NCBI RefSeq assembly: GCF_014137975.1
Contig: NZ_JACGWZ010000001.1
Coordinates: 310,001-374,000 of the forward strand
Origin: Halosaccharopolyspora lacisalsi
Lineage (GTDB): Bacteria; Actinomycetota; Actinomycetes; Mycobacteriales; Pseudonocardiaceae
DNA: 64,000 nt
Reading direction: 5' to 3'
Shown here: piece after piece, positions 16,647 to 26,200 of the stretch
Numbering within the stretch: position 1 is the first letter of the stretch
Layout of the letters: each line of letters starts with the position of its first letter
Notes under the pieces: model-generated
Seen by the model: only the letters and a program-made list of their open reading frames with translations
What the model was told of the DNA's origin: nothing
Database searches by the model: none
Program-made: the position numbers and the translations under genes

Positions 16647-17444
16647 GTGAGTGCAACGCCGGAGCCACCCCCGTCGCACGTGCGCGCGGCATTCGGCGCG
16701 CGGGACGAGGAACCCGAACTGCTGGAGGGCGGAGTCGCATGGCGCTGCGACGAAATCGTGCTCAAGCCGGTCGCCAACACCGCGGAGGCCGCGTGGGTCG
16801 CCCAGACGCTGGGCACCCTCGAACCCGATGAGGTCCGGCTGGCCAGGCCGCTGCGCTCCACCGACGGCCGGTGGGTGGTTTCGGGGTGGTCGGCCAGCCG
16901 CAACCTCATCGGCCGGCCCGAGCCCCGCCACGACGAGGTCGTGGCCATGTCGCTGCGGTTGCACGCCTCCTGCGGTTTCCTGGCGCGTCCGCGTTTCCTG
17001 GACGCCCGCCAGGACATCTACGCGCTGGCCGACCGAATGGCCTGGGCGGAGGTGGATTTTCCGCTGCAGGCCGACAAGGGCGGTCGGCTCTACGACGTGC
17101 TGGCGGCCTCGCGACGCAAGATGCAGCTACGTCCCCAGGTCGTGCACGGGGACCTGTTCGGCAACGTGCTGTTCGCGGGCAACGTCGCACCGGGGCTGAT
17201 CGACTTCACCCCGTACTGGCGTCCCGCCGAGTGGGCGGCCGCCGTCGCGGTCATCGACGCCCTGGCCTGGGGCGGCTCGGACCCGGCCATCGTGGAGCGC
17301 TGGTCGCACCTGGCCGAGTGGCCGCAGGCCCTGCTGCGTGCCCTGCTGTTCCGCCTCGCGGTCCACGCCCTGCACCCGCGCTCCACCACGGCCTCCCTGG
17401 GTGGTCTCGAACACGCCTCCCAAACGGTCCTGGAAGTACTCTGA
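16647..17444 (+). CDS. TIGR02569-type phosphotransferase-like protein (Rv3205c type)
   Basis: 265 aa from GTG. The catalytic-loop-like motif HGDLFGNVLF near residue 171, followed by GLIDFTPYW, resembles aminoglycoside phosphotransferase and other small-molecule kinases (HGDxxxxN then DF). An N-loop Lys is not obvious. The family is actinobacterial and found beside moeZ. The substrate is unknown. The next gene follows at 27 bp and is probably co-transcribed. Confidence 0.8.
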   Translation: MSATPEPPPSHVRAAFGARDEEPELLEGGVAWRCDEIVLKPVANTAEAAWVAQTLGTLEPDEVRLARPLRSTDGRWVVSGWSASRNLIGRPEPRHDEVVAMSLRLHASCGFLARPRFLDARQDIYALADRMAWAEVDFPLQADKGGRLYDVLAASRRKMQLRPQVVHGDLFGNVLFAGNVAPGLIDFTPYWRPAEWAAAVAVIDALAWGGSDPAIVERWSHLAEWPQALLRALLFRLAVHALHPRSTTASLGGLEHASQTVLEVL

Positions 17445-17471
17445 GCGACGCGTTCGTGTGACGATGAGGAC

Positions 17472-18299
17472 GTGAACGACGACAGGACCGCCCGACCGCT
17501 GGAGGGTTGCACCGTCGGTGTGACCGCCGAGCGCAAGGCCGAGGAGTTCGGCGCCCTGCTGACCAAGAAGGGGGCGCACGTGGTGCACGGGGCGGCGATG
17601 CACACCGTCCCGCTGCCGGAGGACGGCGAACTCGCCGAGGCGACTCGGCGGGTGCTGGCCTCGCCGGTGGCCTTCGTGGTCGCCACCACCGGAGTCGGTT
17701 TCCGGGGCTGGCTGGAAGCCGCCGAACACGACGGACTCGGCTCCGGGCTGGTCGAACACCTGCGCTCGGCGACGTTGCTGGCTCGGGGGGCCAAGGCGCT
17801 CGGCGCCATCCGAGGTGCCGGGCTGCCCGATGCGTGGAGCGCTCCCTCGGAGGAGTCCTCCGAGGTCTTCGACCACCTGCTGGAGCACGACCTCGCCGGT
17901 AAGCGGGTCGTCGTGCAGCTGCACGGCCAACCCATGACGGAGTACCGGGAGAAGTTGCGCGCGGCCGGAGCCGAGGTGATCGCGGTCCCGGTGTACCGGT
18001 GGACCGATCCGCTCGATCTCGACGCGCTGGACCACTTGATCGGTGAGATCGTCGCCGGTCGGGTGGACGCGCTGCCGTTCACCAGTGCCCCGGCGGCGGC
18101 GAACCTGCTGGACCGGGCACAGCGGCTGGGACGCGGCGAGGAGCTGCACGAGGCGCTGCGCTCACGGGTGCTGCTGGCCTGCGTCGGTCCGGTCACCGCA
18201 GCACCGATCGCCCGAGCGGGACTGCCCTACGTCATGCCCGAGCGCGCCAGGACCGGTTCACTCGTGCGCCTGCTCACCGAGCGACTCCCCGGGAGTTGA
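17472..18299 (+). CDS. Uroporphyrinogen-III synthase family protein
   Basis: 275 aa from GTG. It has the two-lobed HemD pattern: an N-terminal VGVTAERKAEEFGALLTKKG, a middle linker with GKRVVVQLHGQP, and a C-terminal RVDALPFTSAPAAANLL then ACVGPVTAAPIARAGLP. Members fold hydroxymethylbilane into uroporphyrinogen III for haem and cobalamin. Actinobacteria often carry HemD-like paralogues fused to regulators; this one is a stand-alone domain outside a haem operon, so the exact role is uncertain. Its 3' end overlaps the convergent alkyltransferase-like gene by 42 bp. Confidence 0.82.
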   Translation: MNDDRTARPLEGCTVGVTAERKAEEFGALLTKKGAHVVHGAAMHTVPLPEDGELAEATRRVLASPVAFVVATTGVGFRGWLEAAEHDGLGSGLVEHLRSATLLARGAKALGAIRGAGLPDAWSAPSEESSEVFDHLLEHDLAGKRVVVQLHGQPMTEYREKLRAAGAEVIAVPVYRWTDPLDLDALDHLIGEIVAGRVDALPFTSAPAAANLLDRAQRLGRGEELHEALRSRVLLACVGPVTAAPIARAGLPYVMPERARTGSLVRLLTERLPGS

Positions 18300-18593
18300 G
18301 GTCGGATGTGCGTCCCAGCGGTGGCGGCGCATGTCGACGCGGCCGTTGTCGGCGAGGACGCCTTCGGTCCGCAGCAGCTCGAGTTGGCGCTGCCGGAGGT
18401 GTCCGGCCGTGGTGCCGTCGGAGCGCAGTACCCGGTACCAGGGCAGGTCGGCGCCGTCCTCGGCCAGCATTCGACCGACCAGCCGTGGCGAGCGCAGCCC
18501 GGCGAGCTCGGCCACGTCACCGTAGCCCAGTACCCGTCCCGGCGGGATCGACGCGACGACCGATCGGACCCGCTCCAGCGTCTCCTCGTCCAC
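18258..18593 (-). CDS. Alkyltransferase-like (ATL/MGMT-family) DNA-binding protein
   Basis: 111 aa from GTG 18593. It has the MGMT winged-helix pattern (IPPGRVLGYGDVAELAGL and VGRMLAEDGADLPWYRVLRSDG), but the alkyl-acceptor Cys of the PCHRV motif is replaced by Trp (PWYRV). That is the mark of ATL proteins. ATLs bind O6-alkylguanine without repairing it and hand the lesion to nucleotide excision repair. It corresponds to Rv3204 as I recall. It is convergent with, and overlaps, the HemD-like gene. Confidence 0.85.
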   Translation of the reverse strand: MDEETLERVRSVVASIPPGRVLGYGDVAELAGLRSPRLVGRMLAEDGADLPWYRVLRSDGTTAGHLRQRQLELLRTEGVLADNGRVDMRRHRWDAHPTSTPGESLGEQAHE

Positions 18594-18703
18594 GGCTCCA
18601 GTCTCGCAGAGCGCCGAACGGGGTTGATTGCCACTCCTTCGGGTGAATCGAGTCGCGTGAAGTCCAGTCGGGTGAAAACGCGTCACCCGTTCCGGTGGGG
18701 TGA

Positions 18704-18725
18704 CCCGGTTTCGCGCGAAACCGGG
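18704..18725. repeat. Perfect 22-bp palindrome with TTTCGCGCGAAA core
   Basis: The arms CCCGGTTTCGC and GCGAAACCGGG meet with no spacer. It lies about 100 bp downstream of the leftward GH18 gene and upstream of the ATL gene. It may act as a terminator or as a protein site. Related copies are at 52307-52334 and 55063-55080. Confidence 0.85.
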
Positions 18726-18826
18726 GTCTTACAAGACCGCGACCGTCGCACCGAGGTGTTGTCCACGGACTCCGGTCGCCCGGAAGTGCCGGTCGCGGTG
18801 TTCAGCCGCCTACTCCGGGGACGGTC

Positions 18827-19873
18827 TCAGCCGCCGAAGTCGGCGACGAGCCCGGTGAACTCCCAGGGTCGCTGGTCGATGCCGCTGCACGAGGACGAGG
18901 CCGCGCCGCCGTCGGGGCAGGGACGATCACGGTTGACCGCCCAGAAGCTCAACCGCCCCAGCCCCTTGCTCTTCGCGTAGTCGGCGATCTCGTGGAAATC
19001 GGCGACCGCGACGGTCTCGTCGGAGTTGGTCCGACCGTTCATCGACGTGATGCCGATGTGGGCGTACGCCTCGGCGGCGCCGTAGCCGAAGGCTCCCCGC
19101 ACGGTCTCGTGGAGCGCCTCGGTGGCGTTGACGGTGTCGCGGACCATGTCGGTCCCACCGAAGTTGAACGGCAGGACGGTCCACACGTCGACGCCGGCTT
19201 CGAGTTCGGCTCCTCGCCGGACCAGCCGCTCGCCCCACCAATTCGGCCCGTCCTTGGCCGTGGGGAAGGTGACGACGGTGCGCAGCTCGGGATTGTCCCG
19301 CTGAACGATGTTCAGCGCCTTCAGGATGCGGTCCTGGGCGGCCTGACTCTCGAACTCCGCTGCCTCGACGTCGATCTCGACGGCCTCGAGCTCGTAGGCG
19401 TCGATCACCTTTTGGTAGGCCCCCGCGAGCGCCCGCGCGTTCGGGCAGACCAAGCCGAGCTTGGGGCCGCCGTGTCCGCCGATCGAGGGCATGACGTCAC
19501 CGCCCGCGTCGCGGATGGCCCGGATCGTGTCCTGCTGGGGGCCGTCCAGGGGCCGCTCGCCGCCCCACGCCGGGTTGCAGGTGCCGTCGGAGATCAGGAA
19601 AGCCATCGCGAAGCTGCCGATCCCGGTGGACCGCATCACCTCGGCGGGCTCGGGGGGATCGCCCCAGGGATACAGGTAGGGCGAGGCCGCCACCGGCTTC
19701 GGTGTCACGGAGGGAGGGGGCTGCGGTGCGCGAGCCGCTTTCGGAGCGGGAAAGGAGTCCGTGTGCTGCGCGGAGCCGGTTCCGCAGGCGGAGACGGCGG
19801 CCAGTGCGAGGGCGCACACCGCGGCCGGAACGGCTCCCGGCCGAAGAGCTCGCCTGCGTCCGATCGTGCCCAT
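18827..19873 (-). CDS. GH18 chitinase-like lipoprotein
   Basis: 348 aa from ATG 19873 with GGAGG eight bases upstream. A lipobox (AVSACG, Cys near residue 30) marks it as a secreted lipoprotein. The body is a GH18-like barrel with MPSIGGHGG and EAVEIDVEAAEF, the latter matching the DxxDxDxE region and retaining the final catalytic Glu; the first Asp is Glu here. It could hydrolyse chitin or other GlcNAc polymers, or be a binding protein. It is divergent from adnA across 234 bp. Confidence 0.8.
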   Translation of the reverse strand: MGTIGRRRALRPGAVPAAVCALALAAVSACGTGSAQHTDSFPAPKAARAPQPPPSVTPKPVAASPYLYPWGDPPEPAEVMRSTGIGSFAMAFLISDGTCNPAWGGERPLDGPQQDTIRAIRDAGGDVMPSIGGHGGPKLGLVCPNARALAGAYQKVIDAYELEAVEIDVEAAEFESQAAQDRILKALNIVQRDNPELRTVVTFPTAKDGPNWWGERLVRRGAELEAGVDVWTVLPFNFGGTDMVRDTVNATEALHETVRGAFGYGAAEAYAHIGITSMNGRTNSDETVAVADFHEIADYAKSKGLGRLSFWAVNRDRPCPDGGAASSSCSGIDQRPWEFTGLVADFGG

Positions 19874-20043
19874 GTGTCCTCCGGCGAAGGTTCGTGTGTT
19901 GGTCGGTTCCGAGCCGCTCACCGGATCGGGCGGTGCGACCCGGAGGCGGGCAGGACGGCGTTTTCCGGCGCCCTGACGACACTTTGGCGCAACAGCGGTT
20001 TCGCCGCTCGCTCAATCGGGTGGCGCCGACGGCGATCACACGT

Positions 20044-20067
20044 CCGGTACCGGGCGTGCCGGTACCG
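20044..20067. promoter_or_regulatory. Paired palindromic 9-mers upstream of adnAB
   Basis: Two copies of CCGGTACCG, 15 bp apart start to start, 41 bp upstream of the adnA start. Each copy contains the self-complementary CGGTACCG, so the pair forms both direct and inverted repeats. The role is unknown; a promoter-proximal operator for the recombination operon is possible. Confidence 0.4.
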
Positions 20068-20107
20068 ACCCACCTCCGTCGGTCCGGCGGCGCGGCATGG
20101 TTCCATC

Positions 20108-23100
20108 GTGGTCGTGACCTCCACGGAAGCTCCCGCTCTCGTTCGCCGCGGCGACGCGGGCCGACAGCGGTACTCGTGGGACGCCCGGGCCCGTCGGGTG
20201 CTGGAGCACGACGGCGGCTTCCTGCGGGTCCTCGGCGGCCCCGGCACGGGCAAGACCACGTTGTTGGCCGAAGCGGCGGCCGACCGGATTCGCGGTGGTG
20301 CACCTCCGGAGTCGGTGCTGGTGCTGACCACGAGTCGCGATGCGGCGCTGCGGATGCGATCACTGATCGCCCGGCTCGTCACCGACTCGGCCGAAGTCCA
20401 CACAGCTCGGGAAAAACTCGTGCGCACGGTGCACTCCTACGCCTTCGGCGTGCTGAGCTCGCAGGCCGCGCGCGACGACCTCCCACGCCCCACCCTGCTC
20501 AGCGGCCCGGAAAAGGACGCCCGGGTGCGCGACCAGCACAAGGACGAGCTGGAGGCCGGCATTGGCGACTGGCCGGAAGCGCTGCGTCCGGCCCTGGCGG
20601 CGGAAGGTTTCGTCGACGAGCTGCGGGACATGCTGATCCGCGCGAAGAAGCACGGACTCTCCCCGGAGCGACTGATCGAGCTCGGTCGGAGCCACGGACG
20701 TCCGGAGTGGATGGCGGCGGGAGAGTTCCAGCTCCGGGAGGAGCAGGGCGCGCTGCTCGAGCACTCCTCGGCCTGGGACGCCGAGGAGATGGTGAGCGCG
20801 GCGCTGCGAGCCTTCGACACCGACTCCGCGCTGCTGACGGCCGAACGCGAGCGCGTGCGTCACGTCCTGGTGGACGACGCGCAGGACCTGGACCTGCAGC
20901 AGTACGAGCTGTGCTGCCGCCTCGGAAGCACGTCCGCGGAGTTCCTGCTGTTCGGAGACCCGGACCAGGCCGTGTCGTCGTTCCGCGGGGCCGATCCGCG
21001 CTGCCTGCTGGAGTCCGATCCGGACGGTGACCGGACGACGGTGCTGACCACCGACCACCGGATGCCCTCGGCGATCCGCACCGGCGTGCGGCGGTTGGTG
21101 GACCGGCTACCCGGCTCCGGCCCGCAGCGCGAGCTCACCGGAGCGGAGACCGAGCCCGGCTCGCTCCGGGTGCGGGTGCTGGCCTCTCCCGCCCAGGAAG
21201 CGGCGTGGGTGGCCGACCAGCTGCGCCGATCCCACCTCATCGACGGGGTGGCCTGGTCGGAGATGGCCGTGCTGGTTCGCTCCACCGGCCTGTCACTGCC
21301 GGTGTTGCGCCGCGCGCTGCTGGCCGCCGGGGTTCCGCTGGCGCTGCCCGCCGACGACGTGCCCCTGGCGCAGCGCGGCGCGGTCCGTCCCCTGTTGACG
21401 CTGCTGCGGTGCGCCGTCAGACCGGAGGCATTGGACGCCGACGCCGCAGACGAGTTGCTCCGGTCACCGCTGGGCGGGGCGGACCCGTTGGCGTTGCGGC
21501 GGCTGCGTCGCGGGCTGCGTCGGCTGGAAGCGGCCGAGGGTGGTGAACGAGGCAGCGGTGACCTCCTCGTCGAGGTCCTGCTGCACCGGGACCGGCTGGC
21601 AGCGCTGGAGGACGGCGCGGCCGAACCCGCCCGGCGGGTCGCCGAGTTGCTGCGCCTCGGCGCCGAGGCCGGGCACCGCGGCGTCGAGCACACGCTGTGG
21701 CAGGTGTGGAAGGCCTGCGGGCTCGAACGGCAGTGGCTGAGTCGCACCGAACGGGGTGGTCTCTCCGGTGCTCAGGCCGACCGCGACCTCGACGCCGTGG
21801 TGGCGTTGTTCGAGGCCGCGGCCCAGTACGCCGAGCGCCATCCCGGTGCGGACGCGGCGGCCTTCGCCGACTGGCTGGACGGCCAGCAGATCTCGGGAAG
21901 CTCGCTGGCGCCGACCGCCCCCGCGGGGGAGGCGGTGGAGGTGCTGACCGCGCACGCCGCGGGTGGCAGGCAGTGGGAGGTCGTGGCGATCCCCGGAGTG
22001 CAGGAGGGAACCTGGCCGGACCTGCGGCAGCGCGGTTCGTTGCTGGGATCGGAACACCTGGTCGACGTGCTGTCCGGAGTGGAGGAAACGGACCGGGTCT
22101 CGGCCACGGCACCGCTGCTGGCCGAGGAGCGCAGACTGCTGCTGGTGGCGACCAGCCGGGCACGGAGTGAGGTGCTGGTCAGCGCGGTGCGCGGGGAGGA
22201 CGACCGGCCCTCGCGCTTCCTCGACGAGCTGGAGGGGGTGGCGCACGATCCCGAGTCGGTGCAGCGGCCGCTGCTGCAGCCGCAGCGAGGGCTGTCGCTG
22301 CCCGAACTGGTCGGGGAGCTGCGGCAGGTCGTCTGCGACGCCGAGGCCGCCCCGGGGCGTCGCGAGCGGGCCGCCGCCCAGCTCGCTCGACTGGCCGCGG
22401 AGAACGTCCCCGGCGCGCATCCGGACAGCTGGTACGGCCTTCCCGAACCGTCCACAGCGGAACCGCTGCTCGAGGCGGGTGAGCCCGCCAGGATCAGCCC
22501 GTCCACGGTGGAGGTGCTGACCTCGTGCCCGCTGCGGTGGATGCTCGAACGCCACGGTGGTCAGGACGCCGCCGAGCTGGCCTCGGTCACCGGGACGCTC
22601 GTGCACGCCCTGGTGCAGCAAGCCGCCGAAGGGGCCGACGCCGAACAGTTGCGCAAGGAGCTGGACACGGCCTGGGAGTCGGTCGACGCCGGTGCCCCCT
22701 GGTTCTCCAGGAAGGAGCGCAAGCGGGTCGAGGGGATGCTGGAGGCGTTCCTGACGTGGTTGGACTCCTCGCGGGGCGAGCTGACCCAGCTCGGCGTCGA
22801 GCGGGACCTCGACCTGAAGATCCCCGCGCGTGATGAGGACGGACCGTGGCTGCGGCTGCGCGGACGGGTGGACCGGCTGGAGTCCGACGCGCAGGGGCGC
22901 CCGGTGGTGATCGACGTCAAGACCGCGAAAACCCCCGTGACCAAGGACGAGGCGCAGCAACACCCGCAGCTGGCCGTGTACCAGCTCGCCGCCGCGCTGG
23001 GTGCCTTCGGAGGTGAGGAGGGGGGCGAGCCCGGTGGCGCCCGGCTGCTGTACGTCGCCAAGCCCGAGGCCCGCAGCGGAGCCGCTGTCGAGCGCGACCA

Positions 23101-23269
23101 GCCGCGGCTCGACGAGGAACGGGTGCGGGTGTGGCTCGACGTCGTCCACGACGCGGCGGCATCCAGCACCGGGCCGTCGTTCCTGGCTCAGCAGAACTCG
23201 GACTGCTCCCGGTGCCCGGCCCGCACAAGTTGCCCCGTGCACTCGTCGGGAAGGCAGGTCGGTCAGTGA
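20108..23269 (+). CDS. adnA: Helicase-nuclease subunit AdnA
   Basis: 1053 aa, about the family length. An N-terminal UvrD-type motor has Walker A GGPGTGKT (residues 43-50) and a motif II reading DDAQD near residues 256-260. The C-terminal RecB-family nuclease has DVKTAK (Asp936, Lys938). Four Cys (807, 1033, 1036, 1042; CxxCx5C at the end) frame a probable 4Fe-4S cluster. With AdnB it forms the actinobacterial enzyme that resects double-strand breaks for recombination. The start is GTG 20108 or 20114; no strong RBS is visible. The stop overlaps the adnB start by 4 bp. Confidence 0.95.
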   Translation: MVVTSTEAPALVRRGDAGRQRYSWDARARRVLEHDGGFLRVLGGPGTGKTTLLAEAAADRIRGGAPPESVLVLTTSRDAALRMRSLIARLVTDSAEVHTAREKLVRTVHSYAFGVLSSQAARDDLPRPTLLSGPEKDARVRDQHKDELEAGIGDWPEALRPALAAEGFVDELRDMLIRAKKHGLSPERLIELGRSHGRPEWMAAGEFQLREEQGALLEHSSAWDAEEMVSAALRAFDTDSALLTAERERVRHVLVDDAQDLDLQQYELCCRLGSTSAEFLLFGDPDQAVSSFRGADPRCLLESDPDGDRTTVLTTDHRMPSAIRTGVRRLVDRLPGSGPQRELTGAETEPGSLRVRVLASPAQEAAWVADQLRRSHLIDGVAWSEMAVLVRSTGLSLPVLRRALLAAGVPLALPADDVPLAQRGAVRPLLTLLRCAVRPEALDADAADELLRSPLGGADPLALRRLRRGLRRLEAAEGGERGSGDLLVEVLLHRDRLAALEDGAAEPARRVAELLRLGAEAGHRGVEHTLWQVWKACGLERQWLSRTERGGLSGAQADRDLDAVVALFEAAAQYAERHPGADAAAFADWLDGQQISGSSLAPTAPAGEAVEVLTAHAAGGRQWEVVAIPGVQEGTWPDLRQRGSLLGSEHLVDVLSGVEETDRVSATAPLLAEERRLLLVATSRARSEVLVSAVRGEDDRPSRFLDELEGVAHDPESVQRPLLQPQRGLSLPELVGELRQVVCDAEAAPGRRERAAAQLARLAAENVPGAHPDSWYGLPEPSTAEPLLEAGEPARISPSTVEVLTSCPLRWMLERHGGQDAAELASVTGTLVHALVQQAAEGADAEQLRKELDTAWESVDAGAPWFSRKERKRVEGMLEAFLTWLDSSRGELTQLGVERDLDLKIPARDEDGPWLRLRGRVDRLESDAQGRPVVIDVKTAKTPVTKDEAQQHPQLAVYQLAAALGAFGGEEGGEPGGARLLYVAKPEARSGAAVERDQPRLDEERVRVWLDVVHDAAASSTGPSFLAQQNSDCSRCPARTSCPVHSSGRQVGQ

Positions 23270-26200
23270 TCAGTCCACAGCGGATCGCCCACGCGCTGGG
23301 TCAGCATCCGCCGACGGCCGAGCAGTCCGCCGTCACCGGTGCGCCGCCCGAACCGGCGCTGGTGGTCGCGGGCGCGGGCGCGGGCAAGACCGAGACGATG
23401 GCCGCGCGGGTGGTGTGGCTGGTGGCGAACCAGCTGGTCACCCCGGACCGGGTGCTGGGCCTGACCTTCACCCGCAAGGCCGCGCGGCAGCTCGCCGACC
23501 GGGTGCGCGCGCGGCTGCGGCGGCTGGCGGGATCGGGACTGCTCAACGAGGTGGACCCCTCCGGTGAGCTGCGGTCGACGGTGCTGGCCACCGAACCGAC
23601 CGTGCTGACCTACCACGCCTACGCGGGGCGCCTCGTCGGCGAGCACGGTCTGCGCGTGCCGGTGGAGCCGGGAGCGCGGCTGCTGACCGAGACGGCGGCC
23701 TGGCAGCTCGCGCACCGCGTCGTGTCCACCTGGACCGAGGACCTGGACACCGACAAGATTCCCTCGACGGTCACCGGATACGTGCTGTCCCTGGCGGGGG
23801 AACTGGCCGAGCACCTGGTCACTCCGGAGGACGTCCGGGAGCACGCCGAGAAGCTCTGCCACGTGGTGGAGAACGCCCCGCGCGCCAAGGGGCAACGCAC
23901 CGCACTCCCGCAGGACCTGCTCAAGGTCGCGTCCGCCCAGCGGCTTCGCGTGGCCCTGCTGCCGCTGCTGAAGGAGTACTCGCGCCGCAAGCGCATCGAG
24001 GCGGCGATGGACTTCGCCGACCAGATGTCGTTGGCGGCGCGGCTGGCTTCCGAACACCCCTCCGTGGTCGCCGGTGAGCGGGAGCGCTTCGGCGCCGTGC
24101 TGCTCGACGAGTACCAGGACACCGGGCACGCGCAGCGCGAGTTGTTGCGCTCCCTGTTCGGCGGGGGCGAGACTTCGATCCCGGTGACGGCGGTCGGTGA
24201 CCCGGCACAGGCCATCTACGGCTGGCGCGGTGCGAGCGCGGCGAACCTGCCGCGCTTCACCGAGGACTTCCCCCGGCGCCTCACACCTTCGGGTGAACTC
24301 GACGGTTTCGGCGCGAACCGCCCGAACCCCGCCGAGCTCGCAGTCGCCGAGCGCCACGATCTGCTGACGAGCTTCCGGAACCCGCCCGAGGTCCTGGAAC
24401 TGGCCAACGTCGTGTCCGAGCCGCTGCGCGCGGCGGGGCTGGACGTTCGGGAGCTGCGCGCCGAGCAGGACGCGGAACCGGGCGACATCCGCTGCGTCCT
24501 CGTCGACGACATCCGGCGGGAACGCGAGTGGCTGGCCGACCGGATGGCGGCGCAGTGGCAACGGCGCCTGGACGAGACGGGCACGCCACCGACCGCCGCC
24601 GTGCTGATGCGCCGCCGTGCCGACATGACCGAGATGGCCGCCGCGCTGCGGGAACGCGACCTGCCCGTCGAGGTGGTCGGGCTGGGCGGGCTGCTCGACG
24701 AACCCGAGGTGCGGGACCTGGTCAGCGCGCTGCGCGTGCTGGTCGATCCGCTCGCGGGCACGGCGGCGATGCGGCTGCTGACCGGTTCGCGCTGGCGACT
24801 CGGTTCCGCCGATCTCGCCGCCCTGTCCGAGCGTGCCGGTGAGCTCGCCACCCGGAGCACGGCGTCCGAGGGCCCCAAGGACACCGTCTCCGCGGCGTTG
24901 CCGGGGGAACAGTCCGATCAGGCCGGTCTCGTGGACGCGCTGGACGATCCGGGCGAGGGCAAGCGCTACTCCCGCGACGGGTTCCGGCGCATCCGTCGCC
25001 TCGGCTCCGAGCTCGCGGCACTGCGCCACCGGCTCGAACAACCACTGTCCGAACTGGTCTCCGACGTCGAGCGCACCCTGCTGCTCGACATCGAGAGCAT
25101 CGCCCGCCCCGGTGGCGTCGGTCGCGCCCACCTCGACGCCTTCGCCGACGTGGTCAACGAGTTCGCCACCGCCAACCCCGCCGCCACGCTGCCCTCGCTG
25201 CTGGACTACCTCGCAGCGGCCGAGCACGCCGAGGGCGGACTGGAACCCGGCGAGGTGGAGGTCGCCGACGACCGCGTGCAGGTGCTGACCGTGCACGCGG
25301 CCAAGGGGCTGGAGTGGGAGATCGTGGCACTGCCGCACCTGGTGCACGGTGTCTTCCCCGGCGGGCGCAAGGCGTCCAGCTGGCTGCGGTCGGTGACCGA
25401 TCTGCCCGCGGGGCTGCGTGGTGACGCCGCGGACCTGCCGAGACTGGACCCCGACCGGCTGGGGGGACTGGATCGCAAGGAGCTCATGGCCGAGCTCCGG
25501 GTTCACGAGGAGGAGTTCGAGCAGCGCAAGCTCACCGAGGAGCGGCGGTTGCTCTACGTCGCCCTGACCCGTTCGGAGCGCGCCCTGCTGGTGTCCGGGC
25601 ACTGGTGGGGCGAGAGCGGTGGCAAGCCCAAGGGGCCGTCGGCCTTCCTGACCGAGGTCGCCGAGGTGCTGGGCGACCGCGTCGAGCACTGGAGTCCCCA
25701 GCCCGACGACGAGGCGACGAACCCGCTCGACGACCAGGCCCCCAGCGCCCGGTGGCCGGCCGACCCGCTGGGGCGGCGCCGGGAGGCCGTCACCGAGGGG
25801 GCCGAACTCGTACGGGCCGCGCTGGACGCCGGGCAGCAGCAGGAGCCGCAGCCGGAGGAGCCGCAGCCGGAGGAGCCGCAGCCGGAGGAGCCGCAGCCGG
25901 AGGAGCCGGAGGACGAGGAAGCACGGCGCTGGGCTCGGGACGTGGACGTGCTGCTGGCCGAACGCGCTTCCACGCGCAAGCGCGAGGAGGTGCAGCTGCC
26001 CGACCAGCTGTCGGTCAGCCAGCTCGTGGAGCTCGCCGGTGATCCGGACGAGTTCGCGCGGCGGCTGCGGCGTCCGCTGCCGTCGCCGCCGAACCCAGTG
26101 ACCCGGCGCGGGACCGACTTCCACGCCTGGTTGGAGCACTACTTCTTCGACGGTGCGCTGCTGGACCTCGACGAGCTTCCCGGCTCCTCCGACGACTCGG

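Noticed and set aside
18704-18725. True parS site
   Set aside because: The central two bases on each side differ from the ParB consensus, and the conserved neighbourhood is normally far from oriC. Kept only as a recurring palindrome.
18992-20107. Upstream in-frame extension of adnA by 372 codons
   Set aside because: It overlaps the GH18 gene on the other strand and has no domain; the AdnA family length is reached from GTG 20108.
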